This document shows, in pieces, positions 15,601-25,033 of a stretch of DNA of 64,000 nt (its first letter is position 1; the number at the start of each line of letters is the position of its first letter). The position numbers and the translations under genes were made by a program. This DNA comes from Streptomyces sennicomposti (GTDB lineage Bacteria; Actinomycetota; Actinomycetes; Streptomycetales; Streptomycetaceae): contig NZ_JAIOAB010000004.1 in the NCBI RefSeq assembly GCF_019890635.1, positions 1 through 64,000 on the forward strand. Reading direction: 5' to 3'. The notes beneath the pieces are model-generated. The model saw only the letters and a program-made list of their open reading frames with translations, made no database searches and had not been told where the DNA came from.

Positions 15601-15615
15601 CGCAGGAGTTACAGC

Positions 15616-16275
15616 ATGTCCCCGCGCAGCGCCTCGGTCAATGAAGAGTTGCGGCGGCGTTCCCGGGAGCGGCTTCTGCAGTCGGCGGTCGAGCTGGTGG
15701 CCGAACACGGGTACGACGCGACGACGCTCGGCGCCATCGCCGACCGGGCGGGCTCGGCGCGCGGTCTGGTGTCGTACTACTTCCCCGGCAAGCGCCAGCT
15801 GGTGCAGTCCGCCGTGCACCGGCTGATGCACCGCACGCTGGAGGAGGCCCTGGAGCGCGAGCCGCGCACCGAGGACGGCCGGGAGCGGCTGGCGCGCGCC
15901 ATCGACGCGATCCTGGGCCTGGCCGTGGACCGGCCGGTGCTGATGCGGCAGCACATGGCGGGCATCCTCCAGGCCGAGGGCTTCGTGCAGTGCCCTGAAC
16001 AGCAGCGGCTGTCGTACCTGCTGCGGGACACGGTGGCCCGGCGCGGCTCGGCGGACGTCGACGCGGACTACCCGATGCTGCGGGCGCTGCTGATGGGCGC
16101 GGTGTACGCCGCGCTGGTGCCCGGCGCGCCCATGCCGGTGCCGGTGCTGCGGGCCGAGCTGTTCAAGCGCTACGGCCTGGACTGGGACATGGGCATGCCG
16201 CCGGGCGCGGAGGCCCCCGGCGGTTCCCGCGGCGCCGACGTGTCCCGCTTCTTCGCGACCGACCGGCCGGAGTAG
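15616..16275 (+). CDS. TetR-family transcriptional regulator
   Basis: 219 residues. The N-terminal TetR HTH is intact: RERLLQSAVELVAEHGYDATTLGAIADRAGSARGLVSYYFPGKRQLV. The C-terminal ligand domain is not assignable. ATG 15616 has CAGGAG upstream. The operator at 15582-15600 suggests it represses itself; the FprA-like reductase 200 bases downstream could be a target. Confidence 0.85.
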   Translation: MSPRSASVNEELRRRSRERLLQSAVELVAEHGYDATTLGAIADRAGSARGLVSYYFPGKRQLVQSAVHRLMHRTLEEALEREPRTEDGRERLARAIDAILGLAVDRPVLMRQHMAGILQAEGFVQCPEQQRLSYLLRDTVARRGSADVDADYPMLRALLMGAVYAALVPGAPMPVPVLRAELFKRYGLDWDMGMPPGAEAPGGSRGADVSRFFATDRPE

Positions 16276-16290
16276 CCGGCCGACCACCGG

Positions 16291-16354
16291 TCCGGGCAGC
16301 CCTCGCGGGCCGGGAGGCGGCGCTCCGGGCAGCCCCTCGCGGGCCGGGAGACGG
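16291..16354. repeat. Direct repeat of about 30 bases after the TetR gene
   Basis: Copies at 16291-16320 and 16324-16354 differ by one insertion and one substitution (tccgggcagccc-tcgcgggccgggag). No coding. Confidence 0.7.
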
Positions 16355-16481
16355 TGGTTCGGGGGCGGGTGGGTGACATGCCGTCGGGGGCGGTGTCGTG
16401 GCGCTTACCCGCCGGCATCCCCGGTGCCATGCTGGGAGACGTCAGCGCTCTCCTGCGACCGCCGGGGTAAGGAGTTCCGCC

Positions 16482-17828
16482 GTGCTGCGTGTCGCCGTCG
16501 TCGGCTCGGGGCCGAGCGGGTGCTACACCGCTCAGGGCCTCGTCCAGCAGGACTCCTCGGTACGCGTCGACGTCCTGGACCGGCTGCCGTGCCCGTACGG
16601 GCTCGTCCGCTACGGCGTGGCGCCGGACCACGAGAAGATCAAGTCGCTCCAGGGCAGTCTGCGCGCGGTGCTGGAGCACGAGCGGGTCAGATTCCTCGGC
16701 GGGGTGCGGATCGGCGGTCCCGACGGGCTGCCCGTCGGCAGGCTGCGGCAGCTGTACCACGCGGTGGTGTACTGCGTGGGCGCCTCCACCGACCGCCGGC
16801 TCGGCATCCCGGGCGAACAACTGCCGGGGAGCTGGTCGGCGACGGAGTTCGTGTCCTGGTACAGCGCCCACCCGGACGCCGTGGACGGCGGTTTCGTACG
16901 GGACGCCCGCAGCGCCGTGGTCGTCGGCGTGGGCAACGTGGCCGTGGACGTCACCCGCATGCTGGCCCGGGGCGCGGCCGAGCTGAACCCCACCGACATG
17001 CCCGAGGCCGCGCTCGCCGCGCTCGCCGCGAGCCGGGTGAGCGACATCCACATGGTGGGCCGGCGCGGCCCCTCGCAGGCCCGGTTCACCACCAAGGAGC
17101 TGCGGGAGCTGGCGAACCTGCCGGACACCGACGTGGTCGTCGACCCGGCGGAACTTTCGCTGGACCCCGCGTGCGCGGACCCCTCGGCGCTGCCGGCCGC
17201 CCAGCGCCGCAATGTGGAGGTGCTGCGCGAGTGGGCGCGCACGCCGCTGCGCGGCGGCTCCCGCCGCATCCACCTGCGGTTCTTCCTGCGCCCGGTCGAA
17301 CTGCTCGCCGCCGAAGGCCGGGTTGCGGCGGTGCGCCTCGAACGGACGGCGCCGGACGGCCGGGGCGGGATGACGGGCACGGGGCGGTACGAGGAGCTGG
17401 CGGCGCAGCTGGTGCTGCGTTCGGTCGGCTATCGCGGGGTGCCGCTGGACGGGCTGCCGTTCGACCCCGCCACGGGCACCGTGCCGCACCGGGCGGGCCG
17501 GGTGCTGCGCGAGGGCGTCGTCGCGCCCGGCGAGTACGTGGCCGGGTGGATCAAGCGGGGCCCCACGGGGGTCATCGGCACCAACCGGCCGTGCGCGAAG
17601 GAGACGGTGGCCTCGCTGCTCGCGGACGCGCCGGACCTGGTCCGCGCGCCGGTGCCCGAGGACGCCGTGGCGGCGCTGCGCGCGGAGGGTGTGGAGCCGG
17701 TCGGATGGGCGGGCTGGCAGGCCATCGAACAGGCCGAGGCGCGGCTCGGCGCCTCGCTCGGCCGGGGCGTCGTCAAGCTGCCCGACTGGGAGTCGCTCCG
17801 GGCGGCGGCCCGCACGGCGGCGCGGTAG
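16482..17828 (+). CDS. FAD-dependent ferredoxin-NADP+ reductase (FprA-like)
   Basis: 448 residues from GTG 16482 with AAGGAG upstream. FAD site VVGSGPSGCYTA (residues 6-17), then CPYGLVRYGVAPDHEKIK, a signature of the adrenodoxin-reductase/FprA group. The NADP site is VVVGVGNVAVDVTRML and the C-terminal GWIKRGPTGVIGTNRPCAKETV is the usual FAD-contacting end. It moves electrons between NADPH and ferredoxin, typically for cytochromes P450; no P450 or ferredoxin gene is in the window. Length matches mycobacterial FprA. Confidence 0.9.
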   Translation: MLRVAVVGSGPSGCYTAQGLVQQDSSVRVDVLDRLPCPYGLVRYGVAPDHEKIKSLQGSLRAVLEHERVRFLGGVRIGGPDGLPVGRLRQLYHAVVYCVGASTDRRLGIPGEQLPGSWSATEFVSWYSAHPDAVDGGFVRDARSAVVVGVGNVAVDVTRMLARGAAELNPTDMPEAALAALAASRVSDIHMVGRRGPSQARFTTKELRELANLPDTDVVVDPAELSLDPACADPSALPAAQRRNVEVLREWARTPLRGGSRRIHLRFFLRPVELLAAEGRVAAVRLERTAPDGRGGMTGTGRYEELAAQLVLRSVGYRGVPLDGLPFDPATGTVPHRAGRVLREGVVAPGEYVAGWIKRGPTGVIGTNRPCAKETVASLLADAPDLVRAPVPEDAVAALRAEGVEPVGWAGWQAIEQAEARLGASLGRGVVKLPDWESLRAAARTAAR

Positions 17829-18228
17829 CGGACGCGCGGGGCGACTCGGACTCCGCGCGCGGGACCGGGCTCGGGGTCCGCGGCTCTGGTCGCCTCTCGG
17901 GGCGCGCGGCGACTCCCGACACACGGTGCTCTCCTCCGGCCGAGCGATGCCCGGGCCGCCCCGCCGACCGGGCAGCCCTTCGCGCGGGAAGTCCCTCGGG
18001 CCAGAGGCTCCCGGACCGAGCAACCCTCGGCGCCGCGCGCCCCGCCGCCCGAGTGGGTCCCGGGTCGCGCGCCCCGCCGACCGGCGACCCTTCGCATGCG
18101 CGCCCCTCGGACCGGACTTCTCGGGCCGGGCCGCTCCCGGGCTGCGGGAGCCTCGAACCGAGGTCTCTCGGGGTGAATCCCTTGGGTCTGGGCCCCGGTC
18201 CCGGTCCCGCAGGGACGGCCGACGCGTC
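17829..18228. other. Gene-free convergent region
   Basis: 400 bases of GC-rich sequence with no supported gene. One stem-loop, gctcccg-ggctg-cgggagc at 18133-18151, could terminate either convergent transcript. Confidence 0.4.
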
Positions 18229-18594
18229 TCAGGCCCCCGCGAGGCGCTCCTCCTGGCGGGCGGCGGCCTCGAGGAGGCTGTCGAGCAGGCCCGGGAACAG
18301 GGCGTCGAGGTCGTCGCGGCGCAGGCCGTTCATCTTCGCGGTGCCCCGGTAGACCTGCCGGATCACCCCGGCCTCGCGCAGCACCCGGAAGTGGTGCGTG
18401 GTGGTCGACTTGCTGACGGGCACGTCGAAGTCCGAGCAGGCCAGTTCGTCGCTGCCGACGGCCAGCTCCCGCACGATTCCCAGGCGCAGCGGGTCGGACA
18501 GCGCGTGCAGCACGCCCTCCAGACGGATCTCCTCCGGCGCGGGGTGCGCGAGGGCACGGCTGCCGGCGGCGGGGACGGAGACAGGGGCGGTCAC
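18229..18594 (-). CDS. ArsR-family regulator
   Basis: 121 residues from GTG 18594, which has GGAG at good spacing; an ATG at 18624 would add ten residues but has no ribosome site. Winged helix: VLHALSDPLRLGIVRELA, VSKSTTTHHFRVLREAGVIRQ. One cysteine (ELACSDF) lies in a position sometimes used for sensing, so a thiol or metal sensor is possible but unproven. Divergent from the old yellow enzyme gene, with two identical-type operators between them. Confidence 0.85.
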   Translation of the reverse strand: MTAPVSVPAAGSRALAHPAPEEIRLEGVLHALSDPLRLGIVRELAVGSDELACSDFDVPVSKSTTTHHFRVLREAGVIRQVYRGTAKMNGLRRDDLDALFPGLLDSLLEAAARQEERLAGA

Positions 18595-18626
18595 GGCGGC
18601 TCCACTTCGTACGAGGCACCTCATTC

Positions 18627-18676
18627 TACGAGGAACATCGTAGTTTGACAGCCGCCGTACTACGAGAGCTATCGTA
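18627..18676. promoter_or_regulatory. Two TACGA-N6-TCGTA operators and promoter
   Basis: Sites at 18627-18642 and 18661-18676 share perfect TACGA/TCGTA half-sites, 34 bases apart. TTGACA (18645-18650) and TATCGT (18670-18675) form a promoter for the reductase gene with a 19-base spacer; the second operator covers the -10. The ArsR protein is the natural ligand. Confidence 0.75.
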
Positions 18677-18714
18677 CAAGCCGACCACTGCTCCCGTGAC
18701 GAATGGAGTCCGCC

Positions 18715-19794
18715 GTGAGTGCGCTCTTCGAGCCCTGGACACTGCGCGAAGTGACGATCCCCAACCGGGTCTGGATGCCCCCGATGTGCCAGTACTCGGC
18801 CGAGCCCGAGGGCCCGCTGACCGGCGTCCCGCACGACTGGCACTTCGCCCACTACGCGGCGCGGGCGACCGGCGGCACGGGGCTGATCATCCTGGAGGCG
18901 ACCGCCGTGTCTCCGCAGGGCCGGATCTCCCCCTACGACCTCGGCATCTGGAACGACGCCCAGGTCGAGGCGTTCCGCCGGATCACCCGCTTCCTCAAGG
19001 GCCAGGGCACGGTGCCCGCGATCCAGCTGGGGCACGGCGGCCGCAAGGCGTCGACGGACCGGCCCTGGCGGGGCGGCGCGCCGGTCGGACCGGACGAGCA
19101 CGGCTGGCAGGCGGTGGCCCCGAGCGCGGTGCCCTTCGACGAGCGGCACCCGGTCCCGGACGAGCTGACCGCCGACCAGATCCAGGAGATCGTGCGGCAG
19201 TTCGCGGACGCGGCGCGCCGCGCCCTGACCGCCGGCTTCGAGATCGTCGAGATACACGGCGCCCACGGCTACCTGATCAACGAGTTCCTCTCGCCGTACT
19301 CCAACCACCGCACGGACGCCTACGGCGGCTCGTACGAGAACCGGGTGCGGTTCGCGCTGGAGGTCGTCGACGCGGTGCGGGCGGTGTGGCCCGAGGACAA
19401 GCCGCTCTTCTTCCGGATCTCCGCCACCGACTGGCTGGACGAGGGCGGCTGGACGGCCGACGACACGGTGCGCTTGGCGGCCGAGCTGCACGCGCACGGC
19501 GTCGATCTGCTCGACGTCTCCACCGGCGGCAACGCGCCCGGCGCGAGCATCCCGACGGGCCCCGGCTACCAGGTGCCGTTCGCCGCGCGGGTGAAGGCCG
19601 AGACCCCGATGCCGGTGGCCGCCGTCGGCCTGATCACCGAGCCGGAGCAGGCCGAGAAGATCCTCGTCAACGGCGAGGCCGACGCCGTCCTGCTCGGCCG
19701 CGAGCTGCTGCGCGACCCGTCCTGGGCCCGGCACGCGGCCCGCGAGCTGGGCGGCTCGGTGCACGTGCCGGACCAGTACCACCGGTCCGTCTGA
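18715..19794 (+). CDS. Old yellow enzyme family NADH:flavin oxidoreductase (YqjM-like)
   Basis: 359 residues from GTG 18715 (GGAG upstream). FMN barrel with PPMCQYSA (Cys25, the redox-tuning cysteine of the YqjM/xenobiotic reductase subclass), HGAHGYL with His181 and His184 that bind the substrate carbonyl, and the FMN phosphate region near VAAVGLI and LLGREL. Reduces activated alkenes such as quinones or enones with NAD(P)H. Probably induced by electrophiles through the divergent ArsR regulator. Confidence 0.9.
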   Translation: MSALFEPWTLREVTIPNRVWMPPMCQYSAEPEGPLTGVPHDWHFAHYAARATGGTGLIILEATAVSPQGRISPYDLGIWNDAQVEAFRRITRFLKGQGTVPAIQLGHGGRKASTDRPWRGGAPVGPDEHGWQAVAPSAVPFDERHPVPDELTADQIQEIVRQFADAARRALTAGFEIVEIHGAHGYLINEFLSPYSNHRTDAYGGSYENRVRFALEVVDAVRAVWPEDKPLFFRISATDWLDEGGWTADDTVRLAAELHAHGVDLLDVSTGGNAPGASIPTGPGYQVPFAARVKAETPMPVAAVGLITEPEQAEKILVNGEADAVLLGRELLRDPSWARHAARELGGSVHVPDQYHRSV

Positions 19795-19819
19795 CCGACG
19801 GGGCACGAGCCCCCGGTCA
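19792..19819. terminator. Bidirectional stem-loop spanning two stop codons
   Basis: tgaccg-ac-ggggc pairs with gccccc-ggtca around acga with a small bulge. The stem contains the stop codons of both convergent genes. Confidence 0.55.
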
Positions 19820-22800
19820 GGTCCCGGCGGGGACGGCGGCCTCCTCGTCCCGCCCCTTCGGCAGCAGCCGTACGACCGTCTCCTCCAGGCGGGGCAGCGC
19901 GCGCTGGCCCGCCAGGGCGAGGGCGATCGCCGCGACGACGCCGGCCCAGGCGACCGGCCCGAGCGGTGTGCAGCCGAAGACGCGGCTGACGCCCGGGGTC
20001 TGGACCATGGCGACCAGGGCGACGGCCGAGCCGAGGGAGGTCACCTGGACCAGCCTGCTGTCCCGGCGGTCGAGGAGGGTCTGCGCGAGCTGGGTGCCGA
20101 CCACCCCGCACAGCGCCATGGTGCCCGAGCGGCGCGCGGTGCCCGGGGTGAAGCGGCCGATCAGCCAGGCGGTGACCGCGCCCAGACAGGTGGTCAGGGC
20201 CCGGTGGCGGATCTGCCGGATCAGCGGCTCTCCCAGCACTCCGCCGGCGGCGTCCTCGGGCGAGCCGGCGCGCGCTTGCTCGACGTCCTCCTTCGGCGTG
20301 ACCGCCACCGCCATGGCCGGGAACAGGTCGGTGAAGAGGTTCACCATCAGCATCTGCCGGGTGGACAGCGGCGCCCGGCCCGCCAGCAGGGTGCCGAGGA
20401 TGCCGAAGCCGACCTCGCCCGCGTTGCCGCCGATCAGGATGGCGATGGCGTCGGCGACGCTGTGCCACAGGGCGCGGCCCTCGCCGATCGCGTCGATCAG
20501 GACGGTGAGGTCGTCGTCGGTGAGGACGATGTCGGCGGCGTTGCGCGCGGCGGCCGAGCCGCGGGCGTTGATGCCGACGCCGATGTCGGCGGCCCGGATC
20601 GCGGCCGCGTCGTTGGCGCCGTCGCCGACCATGCCGACCACCCGGCCGGCGTCCCGCAGCGCCTCGACGACCTGGAGTTTCTGCTCGGGCGCCACCCGGG
20701 CCACCACGCCCGCGTCGCGCAGCATCCGGGCCCGGGCGGAGCGGTCGGCGGCGGCGAGCTCGTCGCCGGTGACCACGGTGGTGTCCTCGGGCCAGCCGAG
20801 TTCGGTGGCGATGGCGCGCGCGGTCTGCGGATGGTCGCCGGTGAGCATGACCGGCCGTACGCCCTCCTCGTACAGGCCGTGCACGAGGGTGGTGGAGGTC
20901 TCGCGGGGCACGTCCGACAGGGCGAGCAGGCCGGTGAACTCCAGGTTCCGCAGGGCCTGTTCGAGCGCGTCCGTCTCCTTCTCGTCCTCGGCGAGCCGCC
21001 GCTGCGCGACGGCCAGGACGCGCAGTCCGCTCCCGGCGAGGGAGTGCGAGGTGTCGGCGGCGTGCGAGGGGAGGGCGGGGCAGGCGGGCAGGACGGTCTC
21101 CGGGGCGCCCTTGACCACGAGCAGGCGCTGCCCGTCGGTGGTCCGGCCGACGGCCGCCGCGTAACCGCGGGCCGCCTCGAAGCCGAGCCCTTCGAGCTGC
21201 GTCCAGTCCGGGTCGGGCCGGGCCGCGTCGAGGACCGCCTCGTCGGTGGCGTGCACCGGCCGGTCGGAGCCGCCGTTCAGACGCGGGCAGGCCCGCGCCG
21301 CGGCGCGCAGGGTGTCCGCGGCCGCCTCGTCGCCCACCGCGTGGACGGTTCCGCCGCCGTCGGAGATCCGTACCAGGCGCAGCCGGTTCTCGGTGAGGGT
21401 GCCGGTCTTGTCGAAGCAGAGGGTGTCCATACGGCCCAGCGCCTCCAGGGTGCGCGGCGTGCGCACGAGGACGCCGCCCCGGCTGAGCCGGCGGGCCGCG
21501 GCCAACTGCGCCACGGTCGCCACCAGCGGCAGTCCCTCGGGCACGGCGGCCACCGCGACGGCCACGCCGCCGCTGACCGCCTCCCGGATGGGGGTGCCGC
21601 GCAGCAGGGCGAGACCGGTCACCGCCGCGCCGCCCGCGAGGGTCAACGGCAGTGCCTTGCGGGTGAGTTCCTGCAGCCGGGCCTGGACTCCGGCGGCCGG
21701 GGGCGTGCGGGCGGCCAGGTGCACGGCGCGGGCGGCCTCGGTCAGCTCGCCGGTCTCCACGACGACGGCCCTCGCCTGCCCGGCCACCACGGTGGTGCCC
21801 TCGAAGACCATGCAGAGCCGGTCGGCGACGGCGGCGTGCGGGGTCGGGTCGGTCTGCTTCTGCACCCGCAGGGACTCCCCGGTCAGCGCGGACTCGTCGA
21901 CCTCCAGGCCCTCCTGCCACAGCAGCCGGGCGTCGGCGGGCACCACGTCGTCGCCCTTGAGCTCGATCACGTCGCCGGGGCTGAGCTTTCCCGCGTCGAC
22001 GGTGCGGGTGCCCCCGGCGGGCGCCTGACCGGCCTCGGGCGCCAGACGTGCCTTCTGCTTCTGCTCGGCCAGCAGCCCGGACAGCGCCCGTTCGGCGCGC
22101 AGCCGCTGGACGCCGCCGACCAGGGCGTTCAGATCGAGCGCGCCGACGACGAGCAGGGCGTCCACGACGGAGCCGAGCAGCGCGGACGCCGCCGAGCCGA
22201 CCGCCAGGACGGGGGTGAGGGGGTCCTGGAGTTCGCCGCGCACGGCCCGCCCGAGGTCGTACGTCCAGCGGGCCGGGGCGAGCACGGGGTGCCGAAAGGC
22301 GCTGCCGACGGTCCTGCGGGCGCGGGTGGTCGCCTGCTCCAGCGGTGTCGGTTCGTCGGCCGGCTCGTGCTCCAGCCGCTCCCGGGCCTCGTCCGACTCC
22401 AGCTCGTGCCACGGCACGCGCGGGTGCGGGCGGGGGGCGCGGGCGGCGGCCACGCCGAGGGCGGCGCGCGCCCCCGAGAGCAGGGCGGTGGCGGCCGCGG
22501 CGTCGACCGGCGCGTGCCGCAGGCCGGGCAGTACGGACCGGCGGCCGCGGCCGCCCTTGGACTCGCCGACGGCGACCATGAGCCCGGACAGCGCGGCGCC
22601 GGACCGGGCCAGGGTCTGCGAGCGGCGGCCCACCCTGCGGGCGGCGGGGACCGCGGTGAGCACCCGCCACACGTCGGGCAGGCCGTGCAGGGCCAGGATG
22701 TCGGCGCCCCACACGACGGCGCCGTCGCGGTCGGTGAGGGCCACGGCGATGTCGCTGCCGCGCAGCCCGGCCAGGACGTCGTGGTCGTCGGCCGACCGCG

Positions 22801-24160
22801 CCCGGGCGACGGTGACGACCACGCCCTCGTCCTCGTCGCGGCGCAGCCCGTACACCACGTCGTCGAGGGGCCGCCGGGCGTCCACCACCTCGTCGGCGAG
22901 GCCGGTGACGTCCTCCAGGGCCGGGTCGCCCACGACGACGACCCTGAGGCCGGCGCGGCGGGCGGCGTCCAGGACGGGTTCGGCCCAGGGGTCGGCCGTG
23001 CCGTCCTCGGCGCGCAGCGCGCTCGGGTGCAGGACGACGGTGCCGGCCATCTCCAGCTGGCGCAGCCGCTCCGGGTCGCGCACCAGCACGCCGGTGCGGG
23101 CCAGCGCGGCGCTGAGCACGGCGTGGAAGACGGCGGGACCGTAGCGGGCGGCCTTGGGCGAGCCGGCGAGCACCGCCTCGGCCGCCTCGGAGCCGTCGTG
23201 CTTGACCAGCAAGGTGGCCGCCGCGCCGATCAGACTGCCGGCGGAGGCGTGGTTGGCGTACTCCTGGGCGGGGGAGACGCGCAGCGGCGGGCGCGGGCAG
23301 TCGTCGGTGCCGACGCTGATCCGCCCGGGCGAGCACAGCTGGTCGTGCACCGAGTCGAAGGCGGCCGAGCGGGCCACGGTCTCGGCGAGCTGGCAGCCGC
23401 GCAGGGCGCCGTCGAGCACGAGCGAGGTGGGGGTCTGCCCGGCGCCGTGCACGGCCGCGTTGACGCACGCCAGCAGCAGGTCCATCCGGTCGGCGCCGAG
23501 CCGGGCGCGCAGCCGGGCGCGGAAGCGCGGGTTCTCCCTGAGCAGGGTCACCACCGCGGTCACCAGGCGCGGCGACGGCGGCAGCCGCAGCCAGTACGCG
23601 GTCAGGCCCACGGCGATCCCGAGAACGTCCGCGCCGAGCGTGGCCGCGGCGGCCCGCACCCCGGCGGGGTCGGCGGGATGCGTCATCTCCTCCGGGTCGC
23701 CGCCCGCCAGGGCCAGCCCGCTGCGGGCGGCGAGGTCGCAGGCGTGCTCCAGGACCCGGTCGGAGAACTCGTCCTCGGTGACGCTGACGACCAGACGGCC
23801 GAGCCCCTGGTCCCAGTAGGCGAAGAGGACGTCGGGTCGCTCGGCGAGCTTGGCGGCCACCCGGCGCGCCAGGTGCGCGGTGCCGCCGGCGCGCCGTACC
23901 GCGCCCGGCTCGGCGGCGCGCAGCGCGAGGTGGGCGCGCGTCCCGGAGCGCCAGTTGCCGCCGGCGCCGGGGAGCGCGTTGCGGGCGACCCGCGCGACGC
24001 GCACTGCGGCGTCAGCGCCGCGTACGCCGGCGCGCGCCGTTGTGGCCGCCGCCCCGGCGGCCACCCCGACCGCCGGGGCGGCGGCCCGGGCGAGCACCCG
24101 GGGCGCCGCGGGCAGCAGCCTGACGGCCGCCGAGGGCACGGTCAGCAGACCCAGTGCCAT
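19817..24160 (-). CDS. Giant P-type cation ATPase (CtpH/CtpI-like)
   Basis: 1447 residues, far longer than the usual 700-900. The C-terminal half holds the P-type core: LTGES in the actuator domain, AAVPEGLPLVATVAQL (PEGLP in the cation-binding helix, as in Ca2+-type pumps), CFDKTGTLTENRL with the phosphorylated Asp, and VGDGANDAAAIR. The N-terminal 600 residues include a metal-binding-like segment (LFAYWDQGLGRLVVSV) and a degenerate region with HAD-like fragments. Mycobacterial CtpH and CtpI have the same build; their cation is not firmly known. Start 24160 has TGAGGG upstream. Nine bases separate it from the preceding gene. Confidence 0.85.
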   Translation of the reverse strand: MALGLLTVPSAAVRLLPAAPRVLARAAAPAVGVAAGAAATTARAGVRGADAAVRVARVARNALPGAGGNWRSGTRAHLALRAAEPGAVRRAGGTAHLARRVAAKLAERPDVLFAYWDQGLGRLVVSVTEDEFSDRVLEHACDLAARSGLALAGGDPEEMTHPADPAGVRAAAATLGADVLGIAVGLTAYWLRLPPSPRLVTAVVTLLRENPRFRARLRARLGADRMDLLLACVNAAVHGAGQTPTSLVLDGALRGCQLAETVARSAAFDSVHDQLCSPGRISVGTDDCPRPPLRVSPAQEYANHASAGSLIGAAATLLVKHDGSEAAEAVLAGSPKAARYGPAVFHAVLSAALARTGVLVRDPERLRQLEMAGTVVLHPSALRAEDGTADPWAEPVLDAARRAGLRVVVVGDPALEDVTGLADEVVDARRPLDDVVYGLRRDEDEGVVVTVARARSADDHDVLAGLRGSDIAVALTDRDGAVVWGADILALHGLPDVWRVLTAVPAARRVGRRSQTLARSGAALSGLMVAVGESKGGRGRRSVLPGLRHAPVDAAAATALLSGARAALGVAAARAPRPHPRVPWHELESDEARERLEHEPADEPTPLEQATTRARRTVGSAFRHPVLAPARWTYDLGRAVRGELQDPLTPVLAVGSAASALLGSVVDALLVVGALDLNALVGGVQRLRAERALSGLLAEQKQKARLAPEAGQAPAGGTRTVDAGKLSPGDVIELKGDDVVPADARLLWQEGLEVDESALTGESLRVQKQTDPTPHAAVADRLCMVFEGTTVVAGQARAVVVETGELTEAARAVHLAARTPPAAGVQARLQELTRKALPLTLAGGAAVTGLALLRGTPIREAVSGGVAVAVAAVPEGLPLVATVAQLAAARRLSRGGVLVRTPRTLEALGRMDTLCFDKTGTLTENRLRLVRISDGGGTVHAVGDEAAADTLRAAARACPRLNGGSDRPVHATDEAVLDAARPDPDWTQLEGLGFEAARGYAAAVGRTTDGQRLLVVKGAPETVLPACPALPSHAADTSHSLAGSGLRVLAVAQRRLAEDEKETDALEQALRNLEFTGLLALSDVPRETSTTLVHGLYEEGVRPVMLTGDHPQTARAIATELGWPEDTTVVTGDELAAADRSARARMLRDAGVVARVAPEQKLQVVEALRDAGRVVGMVGDGANDAAAIRAADIGVGINARGSAAARNAADIVLTDDDLTVLIDAIGEGRALWHSVADAIAILIGGNAGEVGFGILGTLLAGRAPLSTRQMLMVNLFTDLFPAMAVAVTPKEDVEQARAGSPEDAAGGVLGEPLIRQIRHRALTTCLGAVTAWLIGRFTPGTARRSGTMALCGVVGTQLAQTLLDRRDSRLVQVTSLGSAVALVAMVQTPGVSRVFGCTPLGPVAWAGVVAAIALALAGQRALPRLEETVVRLLPKGRDEEAAVPAGT

Positions 24161-24169
24161 GGCGCGCCC

Positions 24170-25033
24170 TCAGAGGGTGGTGCGGCCGGGCCGCGCCGTC
24201 GGGCCGAGGGGGCCGGTGGCCGCGGGACCGGTGGCCGGCTTCTCCGCGGGCGCCTTACCGGTGGGTGCCTTGCCCGTCGGTGTCCGGCCCGGCGCCGTCG
24301 GCGTCCTGCTCGTCGCCGTCCGGCCGGACGCGGGCGCGCCCCGGTCGCGGTCGCCGGCCTTTGGCCCGGGGTCGTCGGCCGGCACCGGGCCGGGCGCCGG
24401 CGGCGGCGTTCCGGCGGGTCCGGTACGGCTTCCGCCGCGGCCCGCCGGTCGGGAGGTGAGCGCCGCGGTGGCGATGTCCTCCGCCGGTTCACCGCTCGCG
24501 GGGGCGCGCCTGGCCCGCCGGGGGGCGGCGCCCGGGCTCGCGGACGTGCGGGCAGTCCCGGCGGTGCCGGGAGTCTCGGCGGCCGGGGCCGCGGCTGCGG
24601 ACGCGGGGTCCGTGGCGCCGGATGCGGTGTCCGTGGTGCCGGGTGCTGTGTCCGTGGTGCCGGATGCGGTGGCCGTGGTGCCGGGGCCCGTGTCTCCTGC
24701 CGCGCCGGTCTCCCCCGAGCCGTTCTCCGCTCCCCCGGCCGTCAGGCGTCCGGGCTCGCGGGGCTCCTCGGGGCGGTCCGGCCGGGGCTGGGTGAGCCAG
24801 GCGACGGCCGCTCCGGTGAGCGCGACGGGCCACTCCACGATCCCGGCGACGCCGAGGACCCCGGCGCCCGTGTAGACCGCGATCCGCCGCCCCCTCGGCG
24901 ACACGGCCTCGACCTTGTTCAGCGTGCCCTGCGCGGCCCTGCCCACCGTCCCGGCGCCGGGTACCCTCCGCAGCACCGAGGCCGCGCCGTGCAGGGGCGC
25001 CGCAAGGACCGACGACGACTTCTGCTCAGCCAT
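24170..25033 (-). CDS. Ala/Pro/Thr-rich protein with one or two membrane segments, partner of the ATPase
   Basis: 287 residues. The first 85 residues look folded and include a hydrophobic stretch (VYTGAGVLGVAGIVEWPVAL, about 53-72, extending to 80). After that the protein is low-complexity: repeats of the type TTxTAPGTTDTASG around residues 118-145 and of PTGKAPTGKAPAEK near the end. ATG 25033 has AGGAG upstream. It precedes the ATPase by nine bases, so it is probably a membrane-anchored accessory subunit. No family recognised. Confidence 0.6.
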   Translation of the reverse strand: MAEQKSSSVLAAPLHGAASVLRRVPGAGTVGRAAQGTLNKVEAVSPRGRRIAVYTGAGVLGVAGIVEWPVALTGAAVAWLTQPRPDRPEEPREPGRLTAGGAENGSGETGAAGDTGPGTTATASGTTDTAPGTTDTASGATDPASAAAAPAAETPGTAGTARTSASPGAAPRRARRAPASGEPAEDIATAALTSRPAGRGGSRTGPAGTPPPAPGPVPADDPGPKAGDRDRGAPASGRTATSRTPTAPGRTPTGKAPTGKAPAEKPATGPAATGPLGPTARPGRTTL

